The notes under the pieces are model-generated. The model saw only the letters and a list, made by a program, of their open reading frames with translations. It was not told the origin of the DNA and searched no databases. Shown here piece after piece: positions 1 through 6,411 of a DNA stretch of 17,799 nucleotides; within the stretch, counting starts at the first letter, position 1, and every line of letters begins with the position of its first letter. The position numbers and the translations under genes are program-made. The DNA lies in assembly GCA_036266975.1 (NCBI GenBank), contig DATAWZ010000079.1:1-17799 (forward strand), read 5' to 3'. Origin of the DNA: DATAWZ01 sp036266975. Lineage in GTDB: Bacteria > Actinomycetota > Thermoleophilia > Solirubrobacterales > Solirubrobacteraceae.

Positions 1-72
1 CGACAGCAGCTCCAACTCGGCGCCGGTATGCCGGTTATGTGGCAACCGTCGTTGCGGCTGGGCCCAAACGTC

Positions 73-100
73 GGTAAAGTTACACTGGTGTAGGTAAACT
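73..100 (+). promoter_or_regulatory. Candidate promoter/operator of the tetR gene
   Basis: An inverted repeat TACAC-TG-GTGTA (81-92) is flanked by near-identical direct repeats GGTAAAGT (73-80) and GGTAAACT (93-100) that start 20 bp apart, about two helical turns. TAAACT (95-100) fits a -10 hexamer, lying 10 nt before the tetR ATG. TetR proteins usually bind as dimers to palindromes over their own promoter, so autoregulation is a reasonable inference. No clear -35 is seen. Confidence 0.45.
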
Positions 101-110
101 CCCTCGGGAG

Positions 111-713
111 ATGCCCGCCACCGGAACCCGCCTGAGCGCCCCCCAGCGCCGCGAGCAGCTCCTGGACACCGCCCGCGCGATCGTCGCACGCGACGGCTTT
201 CACGCGATCTCGATCGAGGCGATTGCCCGCGAGGCCGGCGTCACCCGGCCGATCGTGTACGACCACTTCGGCGACCTCCCCGGCGTGCTCGAGGCGCTCG
301 TGCAGCGCGAGGGCGCCCGCGCCCTGCGTCAGCTCGCCGCCGTCCTGCCCACCGACCTGGGCGGCGCCGCCCGCGCCCGCGAGCAGCTCCTGGCCGCGCT
401 GCGCGGCTACCTGGACGCGGTGACGAGCGACCCGGTCACCTGGTGCCTGGTGCTGATGCCCCCCGAGGGCGCCCCGGCCAGCCTGCGCGACGGAATCGCC
501 GGCGCCCGCACGGCGATCGTCGCCCAGCTCGCCGAGGCCGTCCGCCCCGGCGTCGGCGCGGGCCGGGTCTCGCCCGACCCCGAGCTCACCGCCCGGACGA
601 TGAGCGCCTTCGCCGACGAGTGCGCCCGGCTGGCGCTGACCGACCCCGATCACTTCGGCCTGGATCGCCTCGTCGACCACGCCGCCTGGATGATCGGTCT
701 CGTCGCGTCCTAG
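111..713 (+). CDS. TetR/AcrR-family transcriptional regulator
   Basis: A 200-aa protein of normal TetR length. The N-terminal DNA-binding domain (about residues 12-58) has the family pattern: a first helix RREQLLDTARAIVARDGF, then a helix-turn-helix with SIEAIAREAGVTRPIVYDHF, where the 'VYDHFG' end is typical. The C-terminal ligand and dimer domain (about 65-200) is not diagnostic, so the ligand is unknown. The ATG at 111 directly follows CGGGAG and sits 10 nt after a TAAACT hexamer. The TAG stop is only 10 nt before trpF on the same strand, so tetR could be co-transcribed with trpFBA, although a separate trpF promoter is also suggested. It likely represses itself through the palindrome upstream. 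Whether it controls the trp genes is inference. Confidence 0.9.
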   Translation: MPATGTRLSAPQRREQLLDTARAIVARDGFHAISIEAIAREAGVTRPIVYDHFGDLPGVLEALVQREGARALRQLAAVLPTDLGGAARAREQLLAALRGYLDAVTSDPVTWCLVLMPPEGAPASLRDGIAGARTAIVAQLAEAVRPGVGAGRVSPDPELTARTMSAFADECARLALTDPDHFGLDRLVDHAAWMIGLVAS

Positions 714-723
714 AGTCTGAGCG
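711..723 (+). promoter_or_regulatory. Candidate leaderless -10 element of trpF, overlapping the tetR stop
   Basis: TAGAGT (711-716) fits the TANNNT -10 pattern and is followed after 7 nt by the GTG start of trpF, the spacing expected when transcription starts at the start codon. The first three bases are the tetR TAG stop codon. No Shine-Dalgarno sequence precedes the GTG, which supports a leaderless transcript. Confidence 0.45.
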
Positions 724-1374
724 GTGTCGACACGCGTCAAGATCTGCGGGGTGACCCGCCTGCAGGACGCCGAGCTCGCCCACGAGCTGGGCGCCTGGGC
801 CGTCGGGCTGATCTTCTACGAGCGCTCCCCGCGCTGCTGCTCGATCGAGTCCGCTCAGCGGATCTCGGCCGCACTGCGCCGGCAGACCCCGGTGTGCGGC
901 GTGTTCGTCAACGCGTCGCTCGAGCGGATCACCGAGACCGCCGACGTGGTCGGGCTCGATCTCGTGCAGCTGCACGGCGACGAGGGGCCGGCCTTCTGCG
1001 GCGAGGTCGCCCGCCGCACCGGGGCCAAGGTGATCAAGGCGCTGCCGGTGCGCGTCGCGGGCGACGTCCGCGATCTGGGGCGCTACCACGTCGACTTCCA
1101 TCTGGTCGATGCGCCGGCGCCCGGGCTGCGCGGCGGCACGGGCACGACGTTCGACTGGGAGCTGCTGCGCGGTCGGCGCTCGAAGGTCCCGCTCGTCCTC
1201 TCCGGCGGCCTGCACGCCGGCAACGTCGCCGAGGCCGTCGCCCGCGTGCGGCCCTACGCCGTCGACAGCGCGAGCGGCACCGAGGCGGTGCCGGGGCAGA
1301 AGGACCCCGAGAAGCTGCGGGCCCTGTTCGCCGCGGTCGCCGCGGCCAGCGAACCGGCCCCGACCGCCGCCTGA
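724..1374 (+). CDS. trpF: Phosphoribosylanthranilate isomerase
   Basis: TrpF converts N-(5-phosphoribosyl)anthranilate to the carboxyphenylamino-deoxyribulose phosphate in the cytoplasm, the third step from chorismate to tryptophan. The 216-aa protein is a normal-length single-domain TIM barrel. Visible signatures are VKICGVT at residues 5-11 with the catalytic Cys8, VQLHGDE (81-87), the catalytic Asp129 in HLVDA, the phosphate-loop GGTG (137-140) with FDW, LSGGL (159-163), and the C-terminal VDSASGTE...PGQKD. It starts at GTG 724 because KICG must lie near the N-terminus and a -10-like TAGAGT sits 7 nt upstream. trpB follows after 4 nt, so the two are almost certainly one transcript. It is a stand-alone TrpF, not fused to TrpC. 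The last residues (EPAPTAA) form a short Ala/Pro tail. Confidence 0.96.
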   Translation: MSTRVKICGVTRLQDAELAHELGAWAVGLIFYERSPRCCSIESAQRISAALRRQTPVCGVFVNASLERITETADVVGLDLVQLHGDEGPAFCGEVARRTGAKVIKALPVRVAGDVRDLGRYHVDFHLVDAPAPGLRGGTGTTFDWELLRGRRSKVPLVLSGGLHAGNVAEAVARVRPYAVDSASGTEAVPGQKDPEKLRALFAAVAAASEPAPTAA

Positions 1375-1378
1375 GCGC

Positions 1379-2548
1379 ATGAGCGCAGTCGAGCATCGCT
1401 TTGGTCCCTACGGCGGCCAGTACGTCCCCGAGACGCTGATGCCGGCGCTGGTCGAGCTCGAGCGCGAGTGGCTCGCCGCGCGCGAGGACCCCGCCTACAC
1501 CGGCGAGCTCGACGCCCTGCGCCGCGACTACTCGGGCCGGCCGAGCCCGCTCTACCACGCCAGGCGGCTCTCGGAAGCGGCGGGGCGGCCCGTGTGGCTC
1601 AAGCGCGAGGACCTGGGCCACACCGGCTCGCACAAGATCAACAACGCCCTCGGTCAGGTACTGCTCGCCCGCCGCATGGGCAAGGGACGCGTGATCGCCG
1701 AGACCGGCGCCGGCCAGCACGGGGTCGCGACGGCCACCGCCGCCGCGCTGCTCGGACTGGAGTGCGAGGTGTACATGGGGACCGAGGACATCCGCCGCCA
1801 GCAGCCCAACGTCCAGCGCATGCGCCTGCTCGGCGCGACCGTCAACCCCGTCGACGCCGGCGCGCGTACGCTCAAGGAGGCGACCTCGGCGGCGATCCGC
1901 GACTGGACCTCGACGGTCGAGCACACCCACTACGTGATCGGCTCGGCGGTCGGCCCGGCGCCCTACCCCTCGCTCGTACGCGACCTGCAGCGGGTGATCG
2001 GCGACGAGGCTCGCGCCCAGTTCCTGCAGGCGAACGACGAGATGCTTCCGGACCGCGTCGTGGCCTGCGTCGGCGGCGGCTCGAACGCGATCGGCATCTT
2101 CACCGCCTTCCTGGAGGACGACGACGTCGCGCTGATCGGCGTCGAGGCCGCCGGCGACGGGATCGACACCCCGCGCCACGGCGCGCCGCTGACGGCCGGC
2201 GGGCGCGCGGGCGTCCTGCACGGCTCGCTCTCGGCGGTGATGCAGGACGAGGAGGGCCAGATCCTCGAGGCGCACTCGATCTCGGCGGGCCTGGACTACC
2301 CGGGCTCGGGGCCGCAGCACGCCCACCTGCGCGACAGCGGCCGCGCGGTCTACGAGGCGGTCAGCGACGAGCAGGCGCTCGACGCGTTCCGCCGCCTGAC
2401 CCGGCTGGAGGGCATCGTGCCCGCGCTGGAGTCGGCCCACGCCCTGGCCTGGATCCTCGCCACGGCGCGCACCGGCACCGACCTGGTCTGCCTGTCCGGC
2501 CGCGGCGACAAGGACCTCGCGGAGGTCCTCGCCCGCGACGAACGATGA
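1379..2548 (+). CDS. trpB: Tryptophan synthase beta chain
   Basis: TrpB joins indole with L-serine to make tryptophan, using PLP, within an alpha2-beta2 complex with TrpA. The 389-aa length matches the TrpB1 class. Seen in the protein: FGPYGGQYVPETL near the N-terminus, the PLP-binding Lys86 in HTGSHKINNALGQ, the catalytic Glu108 in ETGAGQHGV, the phosphate-binding GGGSN (232-236), and SAGLDYPGSGP (302-312). The start is ATG 1379, 4 nt after the trpF stop. The frame stays open upstream inside trpF, but that stretch has no TrpB similarity. The stop overlaps the trpA start in an ATGA arrangement, which points to translational coupling and equal subunit production. All active-site residues I can check are present. 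Confidence 0.97.
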   Translation: MSAVEHRFGPYGGQYVPETLMPALVELEREWLAAREDPAYTGELDALRRDYSGRPSPLYHARRLSEAAGRPVWLKREDLGHTGSHKINNALGQVLLARRMGKGRVIAETGAGQHGVATATAAALLGLECEVYMGTEDIRRQQPNVQRMRLLGATVNPVDAGARTLKEATSAAIRDWTSTVEHTHYVIGSAVGPAPYPSLVRDLQRVIGDEARAQFLQANDEMLPDRVVACVGGGSNAIGIFTAFLEDDDVALIGVEAAGDGIDTPRHGAPLTAGGRAGVLHGSLSAVMQDEEGQILEAHSISAGLDYPGSGPQHAHLRDSGRAVYEAVSDEQALDAFRRLTRLEGIVPALESAHALAWILATARTGTDLVCLSGRGDKDLAEVLARDER

Positions 2549-3345
2549 ACGCCGGCCACGAGCGGATCGCCGCGGCCTTCGCCGCGAGCGGCAAGCACGC
2601 CGCGCTGATGCCCTACCTGATGGGCGGCTTTCCCGACCTGGCCACCTCGCGGCGGATCGGCGAGGCGTGCATCGCCGCCGGCGCCGACGTGCTCGAGCTC
2701 GGCGTCCCCTTCAGCGACCCGCTCGCCGACGGCCCGGTCATCCACGCCGCCGGGACGGCGGCGCTCGCGGCCGGGTGCACTCTCACCGGCGTGCTCGAGG
2801 TCGGGCGCGCGCTCGCCGAGACCGTCCCGGTCGTGCTCATGTGCTATGCGAGCCTCGTGCTCGCGCGCGGCGAGTGGACGTTCGCCGAGTTGCTCGGCCG
2901 CACCGGGATCTCCGGGCTGATCGTCCCCGACATGCCGCTCGAGGAGTCCGACGCCGTCTTCGCCGCGTGCGAGGAGCACGGCGTGGCGCTCGTGCCGCTC
3001 GTGGCGCCGACGACCACGGAGGAGCGCATGGCGCGGATAGGCGCCCGCGCCCGCGGCTTCGTCTACGCGGTCTCGGTGGTCGGCATCACCGGCGAGCGCG
3101 CCACCTTCTCCGACCGCGTCGCGCCAATCCTCGCCCGCGCCCGGGCCCACTCGACGGTGCCGGTGGCGGTCGGCTTCGGCATCAGCACCGGCGAGCACGC
3201 CGCCCAGGCCGCCGCGTCCGGGGCGCAGGGGGTGATCGTCGGCACGCGGCTCGTGCGGGCGGCGGGCGAGGCGACCGATCCGCCCGGCGCGGTGCGCGAG
3301 TTGGTCGGCGACCTGTCGGCGGCGCTCGCCCGCCCGAACCAATAG
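2545..3345 (+). CDS. trpA: Tryptophan synthase alpha chain
   Basis: TrpA cleaves indole-3-glycerol phosphate to glyceraldehyde-3-phosphate and indole, which is channelled to TrpB. The 266-aa protein is a normal-length TIM barrel. The key motif ELGVPFSDPLADGP carries the catalytic Glu51 and Asp62. Other matches are MPYLMGGFPD (22-31), GLIVPDMPLEE (124-134), LVAPTTTEERM, VYAVSVVGITGER (173-185) and the phosphate-binding VGFGIST (209-215) and VIVGTRLV (230-237). The ATG overlaps the trpB stop by 4 nt. It ends with TAG at 3343-3345, and these bases also begin a TAGACT hexamer that may be the -10 of the next small gene. The order trpF-trpB-trpA, without trpC, D or E in view, means the upstream pathway genes lie elsewhere or to the left. 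Confidence 0.97.
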   Translation: MNAGHERIAAAFAASGKHAALMPYLMGGFPDLATSRRIGEACIAAGADVLELGVPFSDPLADGPVIHAAGTAALAAGCTLTGVLEVGRALAETVPVVLMCYASLVLARGEWTFAELLGRTGISGLIVPDMPLEESDAVFAACEEHGVALVPLVAPTTTEERMARIGARARGFVYAVSVVGITGERATFSDRVAPILARARAHSTVPVAVGFGISTGEHAAQAAASGAQGVIVGTRLVRAAGEATDPPGAVRELVGDLSAALARPNQ

Positions 3346-3348
3346 ACT
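3343..3348 (+). promoter_or_regulatory. Candidate -10 hexamer overlapping the trpA stop
   Basis: TAGACT fits TANNNT and lies 10 nt before the ATG of the 57-aa membrane protein gene. Its TAG is the trpA stop codon. The small gene could therefore have its own transcript as well as read-through from the trp genes. Confidence 0.3.
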
Positions 3349-3358
3349 GCGGCTCGGC

Positions 3359-3532
3359 ATGGGCTTCGTACTCACGGTGACCGCGGCGTTCGTGATCTGG
3401 ATCGTCGGCTGGACGATCACCGGCGGCAAGGGCCTGGATTGCTTCCTGGTGACGCTGGCCATCCTGCTCGTCGGCGTCGGCGTGCGCGGGATGCTGCTGA
3501 ACCTGCCCGGCCGCTTCCGCAGCCGCAGCTGA
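3359..3532 (+). CDS. Small two-helix membrane protein, unknown function
   Basis: A 57-aa reading frame starting at ATG 3359, 13 nt after the trpA stop. It encodes MGFVLTVTAAFVIWIVGWTI, a hydrophobic stretch (about residues 2-21), a short polar turn TGGKGLD, a second hydrophobic stretch FLVTLAILLVGVGV (29-42), and a basic tail ending GRFRSRS. The pattern of two membrane helices plus a positively charged C-terminus is that of a small inner-membrane hairpin. I do not recognise a family and assign no function. Support comes from its placement behind trpA with its own -10-like hexamer, from filling the otherwise empty gap before marR, and from its convincing membrane topology. It ends 6 nt from the convergent marR stop. 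Confidence 0.7.
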   Translation: MGFVLTVTAAFVIWIVGWTITGGKGLDCFLVTLAILLVGVGVRGMLLNLPGRFRSRS

Positions 3533-3538
3533 GCGCCC

Positions 3539-3964
3539 TCAGGCGTCGGCCAGGCGCCGCAGCACCGCCACCGCGTCGGCGAGCACCTCGCGCTCTCGCG
3601 CCGAGAGGTCGGCGGCGATCGCCTCGGCGAGCCAGCCCTCGCGCCGGGCGCGATCCTCACCGAGCATCGCCCGGCCCTGCTCGGTGAGCTCGACCAGCGC
3701 GCTGCGCCGGTCGTCGGGGTCGGGCCGGCGCGCGACGAGGTCCTCGCCCTCGAGGTCGGCGACGGTCTGGGCCATCGACTGGGGACGCATGCGCTCGGCG
3801 ACGGCGAGCGCGCTGACGCTGCGCGGCCCCTCGCGGTCCAGCCGCCCCAGCACGGCGGCCTGAGAGAGCGAGAAGCGGTGCTCGACGCGCAGGCGGCGGA
3901 TGAGCTGCCCGATCACGATGCGCAGGTCGCTCGCGAGCAGGGCGGGGTCGGTCGCCGTCGCCAT
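3539..3964 (-). CDS. MarR-family transcriptional regulator
   Basis: A 141-aa winged helix-turn-helix regulator of normal MarR size. Helix 1 is DLRIVIGQLIRRLRVEH (13-29), and the DNA-binding part includes FSLSQAAVLGRLDREGPRSVSAL followed by the recognition helix AERMRPQSMAQTVADLEG (56-73). The wing has the signature DPDDRRSALVELT (82-94), with the conserved Asp and Arg. Start chosen at ATG 3964 because the domain begins soon after it; the frame stays open further upstream but runs into the divergent exporter gene. TATTAT on the minus strand (3974-3979) is a good -10 at 9 nt before the ATG. It is divergent from the MFS exporter across 70 bp, the classic arrangement for MarR repression of a drug exporter relieved by a small aromatic ligand. 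The ligand is unknown. Confidence 0.93.
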   Translation of the reverse strand: MATATDPALLASDLRIVIGQLIRRLRVEHRFSLSQAAVLGRLDREGPRSVSALAVAERMRPQSMAQTVADLEGEDLVARRPDPDDRRSALVELTEQGRAMLGEDRARREGWLAEAIAADLSAREREVLADAVAVLRRLADA

Positions 3965-4034
3965 CGCGCAAAGATAATACGCCCAGAGAAGCCAGGAAAA
4001 CTGTTCAGGTTGCCTGTATAATCCCGGGGAGAAC
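3965..4034. promoter_or_regulatory. Divergent marR/MFS promoter region with probable MarR operator
   Basis: This 70-bp intergenic region is visibly richer in A/T than its surroundings. TATAAT (4017-4022) is a consensus -10 for the exporter, and TATTAT on the minus strand (3974-3979) is one for marR. An imperfect inverted repeat TTCAGG-TTG-CCTGTA (4004-4018) overlaps the exporter -10 and the spacer upstream of it, so a bound MarR dimer would block the exporter promoter. The position fits repression; binding is inferred. Confidence 0.6.
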
Positions 4035-5741
4035 ATGGCGACCGCCACCGCTCCAGCGCTTCCGCCCCCCGTCGCGGACGCCAACGATCGCTACAAGTGG
4101 ATCGCCCTCTCGAATACGACGCTGGCGATGCTGCTGGCGACGCTCGACGCGTCGATCACGCTGATCGCGATGCCCGACATCTTCCGGGGCATCCACCTGG
4201 ACCCGCTCGTCCCGGGCAACAGCTTCTACCTGCTGTGGATGATCCTCGGCTACCTGATCGTCTCGAGCGTGCTGGTGGTCAGCCTCGGACGCCTGGGGGA
4301 CATGATCGGCCGGGTCCGCACGTACAACCTCGGCTTCGTCATCTACACGGTCGCCTCGCTGCTGCTCACCATCGACTGGATGACCGGCAAGGCGGGCGCC
4401 GACTACCTGATCGTCTTTCGCATCGTGCAGGGCGTCGGCGGCGCCTGCCTGATGGCCAACGCCGCCCCGATCATCACCGACGCCTTCCCGGCCAATCAGC
4501 GCGGGATGGCGCTGGGCATCAACAACATCGTCGGGGTCAGCGGGATGTTCGTCGGCCTCGTGCTCGGCGGGCTGCTCGCGCCGATCGACTGGCGCCTGGT
4601 CTTCCTGATCTCGGTCCCGGTCGGCCTGTTCGGCACCGTGTGGGCCTACCTGCGCCTGGAGGAGCGCAGCACCCCGCGGCGGGCGAAGATCGACTGGGGC
4701 GGCAACCTCAGCTTCGCCCTCGGGCTGATCCTGCTGATGGTCGCGGTGACCTACGGCATCCGCCCCTACGGCCACCACACGACCGGCTGGGACAGCCCGC
4801 GCGTCTTCGGGCTGGTCGCCGGCTCGATCGTCTCCATCATCGCCTTCTTCGTCATCGAGCGGCGCGTGGCCGAGCCGATGTTCCGCCTTCCGCTCTTCCG
4901 AATACGCGCGTTCACCTTCGGCACGCTGTCGACCTTCCTGTCGGCCGTCTCCCGCGGCGGGCTGATGTTCATCCTGATCATCTGGCTGCAGGGGATCTGG
5001 CTCCCGCGCCACGGTTACAACTTCTCGGACACCCCGCTGTGGGCCGGGATCTACATGCTGCCGCTCACCTGCGGGATGCTCCTGTCCGGCCCCACGGCGG
5101 GATGGCTCTCGGACCGTTACGGAGCGCGGCCGTTCGCGACCGGCGGCATGATCGGTTCGGCGGCGACGTTCGGGCTTCTCATCCTCATCCCCACCAACTT
5201 CGCCTACCCGGTGTTCGGGCTGGTCCTGCTGCTGATGGGCATCTCGATGGGGCTGTTCATCGCGCCCAACCGGGCGGCGGTGATGAACAGCCTGCCCCCC
5301 GAGGCGCGCGGCTCGGGCGGTGGCATGAACCAGACCTTCCAGAACTCCGCCCAGGTGCTCTCGATCGGGATCTTCTTCACGCTGATGATCATCGGGCTGT
5401 CCTCGACGCTGCCGCACGCGATGGCGTCCGGCCTGGAGGCCCACGGGGTGTCCGCCCTGGCCGCGCATCGGGCGGCCGCGCAGCCGCCGGTGTCGATCCT
5501 GTTCGCCGCCTTCCTGGGCTACAACCCGGTCCTGCACCTGGTTGGCGCCCACGCGCTCGCGGCGGTGAGCGCCCCCAACCGGGTGCTGCTCACCGGCCAC
5601 ACGTTCTTCCCCAGCCTGATCTCGGCGCCGTTCCGCTCCGGGCTGCACGCCGCGTTCGCCTTCGCGATCGCTGCCTGCCTGGTGGCCGCGGCGGCGTCCA
5701 CGCTACGTGGCCCACCAGGATCGGAGAAAAATGCAGGTTGA
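4035..5741 (+). CDS. MFS transporter, DHA2 (EmrB/QacA-like) 14-helix drug exporter
   Basis: A 568-aa polytopic inner-membrane protein, the length expected of the 14-TM proton-antiport drug exporters. Family motifs: LDASITLIAMPDI in helix 1 (37-49), motif A GRLGDMIGRVR (85-95), VFRIVQGVGGACLM (127-140) and the DHA2-type WRLVFLISVPVGLFG (186-200). A second motif-A-like AGWLSDRYGARP occurs in the C-terminal half. The long segment before the last helix (from ASGLEAHGV to APFRSG) is a large loop typical between TM13 and TM14. It starts at ATG 4035, 12 nt after TATAAT. The GGGGAGA before the ATG could act as a ribosome site if transcription starts further upstream. The divergent MarR gene implies an inducible efflux pump; the substrate cannot be read from the sequence. 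The end overlaps the next gene by 11 nt. Confidence 0.95.
   Translation: MATATAPALPPPVADANDRYKWIALSNTTLAMLLATLDASITLIAMPDIFRGIHLDPLVPGNSFYLLWMILGYLIVSSVLVVSLGRLGDMIGRVRTYNLGFVIYTVASLLLTIDWMTGKAGADYLIVFRIVQGVGGACLMANAAPIITDAFPANQRGMALGINNIVGVSGMFVGLVLGGLLAPIDWRLVFLISVPVGLFGTVWAYLRLEERSTPRRAKIDWGGNLSFALGLILLMVAVTYGIRPYGHHTTGWDSPRVFGLVAGSIVSIIAFFVIERRVAEPMFRLPLFRIRAFTFGTLSTFLSAVSRGGLMFILIIWLQGIWLPRHGYNFSDTPLWAGIYMLPLTCGMLLSGPTAGWLSDRYGARPFATGGMIGSAATFGLLILIPTNFAYPVFGLVLLLMGISMGLFIAPNRAAVMNSLPPEARGSGGGMNQTFQNSAQVLSIGIFFTLMIIGLSSTLPHAMASGLEAHGVSALAAHRAAAQPPVSILFAAFLGYNPVLHLVGAHALAAVSAPNRVLLTGHTFFPSLISAPFRSGLHAAFAFAIAACLVAAAASTLRGPPGSEKNAG
5723..5730 (+). promoter_or_regulatory. Ribosome binding site that fixes the MBL gene start
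   Basis: GGAG (5723-5726) followed by AAAA lies just before ATG 5731, inside the 3' end of the MFS gene. The frame is open from an ATG at 5707, but the family begins at MQVEWYGQSAF and this site supports the later start. Confidence 0.6.
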
Positions 5742-6237
5742 GTGGTACGGACAGTCCGCGTTCCGTCTGCGGGCGGGCGAGCACACCGTCGTGATCGATC
5801 CCTTCGGGGACATGTCGCCCCTGCGCGAGCGCGGGATGCCGTTCGACTACCCGCCGATCTCGATCGATCGGGCCGACCTCGTGCTCGTCACCCACGAGCA
5901 CCTGGACCCCAACGGGATCGAGGTCGTCCCGGGCGAGCCGCCGGTGCTGCGCTCGACCGCCGGGCGCCTGCAGTCGCCGATCGGCGAGGTGCTCGCCGTC
6001 GCCTCCGAGCACGACGCGGTGGCCGGCACCGAGCGCGGCCCGAACACCATCTTCGCCTTCACCCTGGACGGCGTCGTGCCGATGCACTACCGCACCCCGA
6101 GGATCGGCTTCCTGGACACCGCCGACGCGTTCCTCGAGGGCATGGCCGACGTCCACCCGCTCGAGGAGCCCCGCTTTGACACGGGCGCGCTGGCCGCCGA
6201 GCCGGCGCCGCTCGCGGTGGTCCCCGCCGCGCCCTGA
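5731..6237 (+). CDS. MBL-fold (UlaG-like) metallo-hydrolase-like protein, internally shortened
   Basis: A 168-aa protein recognisable as the beta-lactamase superfamily branch that begins WxGxSxFRL...VIDPFG. Present: THEH (54-57), Asp59, His94 in ASEHD, RGPNTIFAF (102-110) and PMHYRTPRIGF (117-127). Two things are wrong for an active enzyme. The metal motif HxHxDH reads HEHLDP, so the last His is Pro60. Between LDG (112-114) and VPMHYRT (116-122), where relatives carry about 45-50 residues including the Asp ligand of a GDFG/GDLG segment, only one residue remains. The frame is kept, so it may still be made. It overlaps the exporter by 11 nt and has its own ribosome site, so it is translationally coupled to it. 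It is either a degenerate paralogue or a product with a non-catalytic role. My recall of relatives is from memory, not a search. Confidence 0.82.
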   Translation: MQVEWYGQSAFRLRAGEHTVVIDPFGDMSPLRERGMPFDYPPISIDRADLVLVTHEHLDPNGIEVVPGEPPVLRSTAGRLQSPIGEVLAVASEHDAVAGTERGPNTIFAFTLDGVVPMHYRTPRIGFLDTADAFLEGMADVHPLEEPRFDTGALAAEPAPLAVVPAAP

Positions 6238-6267
6238 CCGGCCTCGGGCCGAAACGCCCGCGTCAGC

Positions 6268-6297
6268 TGCGCGCGGAGTGTCTGCGCGCGGAGTGTC
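6268..6297. repeat. Perfect 15-bp tandem duplication
   Basis: TGCGCGCGGAGTGTC occurs twice head to tail (6268-6282 and 6283-6297). It lies in the non-coding gap, about 115 bp before the start of the solute-binding protein gene. Confidence 0.9.
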
Positions 6298-6398
6298 GGC
6301 CACCGAGACGGACACCGGGCCGAGCTGCCCGGGGTGGCGCGGTCAGGACACCGATCGCCGGTCGCTCTCGACCGGCGAAGCGCCGCAGGGGGCCCTTA

Positions 6399-6411
6399 TA
6401 GACTTGCCGCC
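6399..6411 (+). promoter_or_regulatory. Candidate leaderless -10 for the solute-binding protein
   Basis: TAGACT (6399-6404), within TTATAGACT, is followed by 7 nt and then GTG 6412. The spacing matches transcription starting at the start codon. There is no Shine-Dalgarno sequence in front of this GTG. Confidence 0.5.

Larger units (their letters stand above)
6238..6411. other. Intergenic region between MBL gene and solute-binding protein
   Basis: 174 bp with no convincing gene. It holds a perfect 15-bp tandem duplication (6268-6297) and, at its right end, a -10-like TAGACT for the next gene. I see no hairpin followed by a T-run. Confidence 0.5.

Noticed and set aside
1..45. Possible 5' end of a divergent minus-strand gene (TTG at 45 reading PHNRHTGAELELLS to the left edge)
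   Set aside because: Only 15 codons are visible, with no ribosome site and no recognisable motif. It would fit a TetR-divergent layout but cannot be supported.
1034..2440. Long minus-strand open frame opposite trpB
   Set aside because: Arg/Ala/Val-rich, no domain, exactly antisense to trpB, which has all its catalytic motifs; a high-GC shadow.
4005..5648. 547-codon minus-strand open frame opposite the MFS gene
   Set aside because: Charged low-complexity protein (many H, D, Q, R) that mirrors membrane-protein codons; no family features.
6268..6297. CRISPR-like repeat
   Set aside because: Only two copies with no spacer between them; a tandem duplication.
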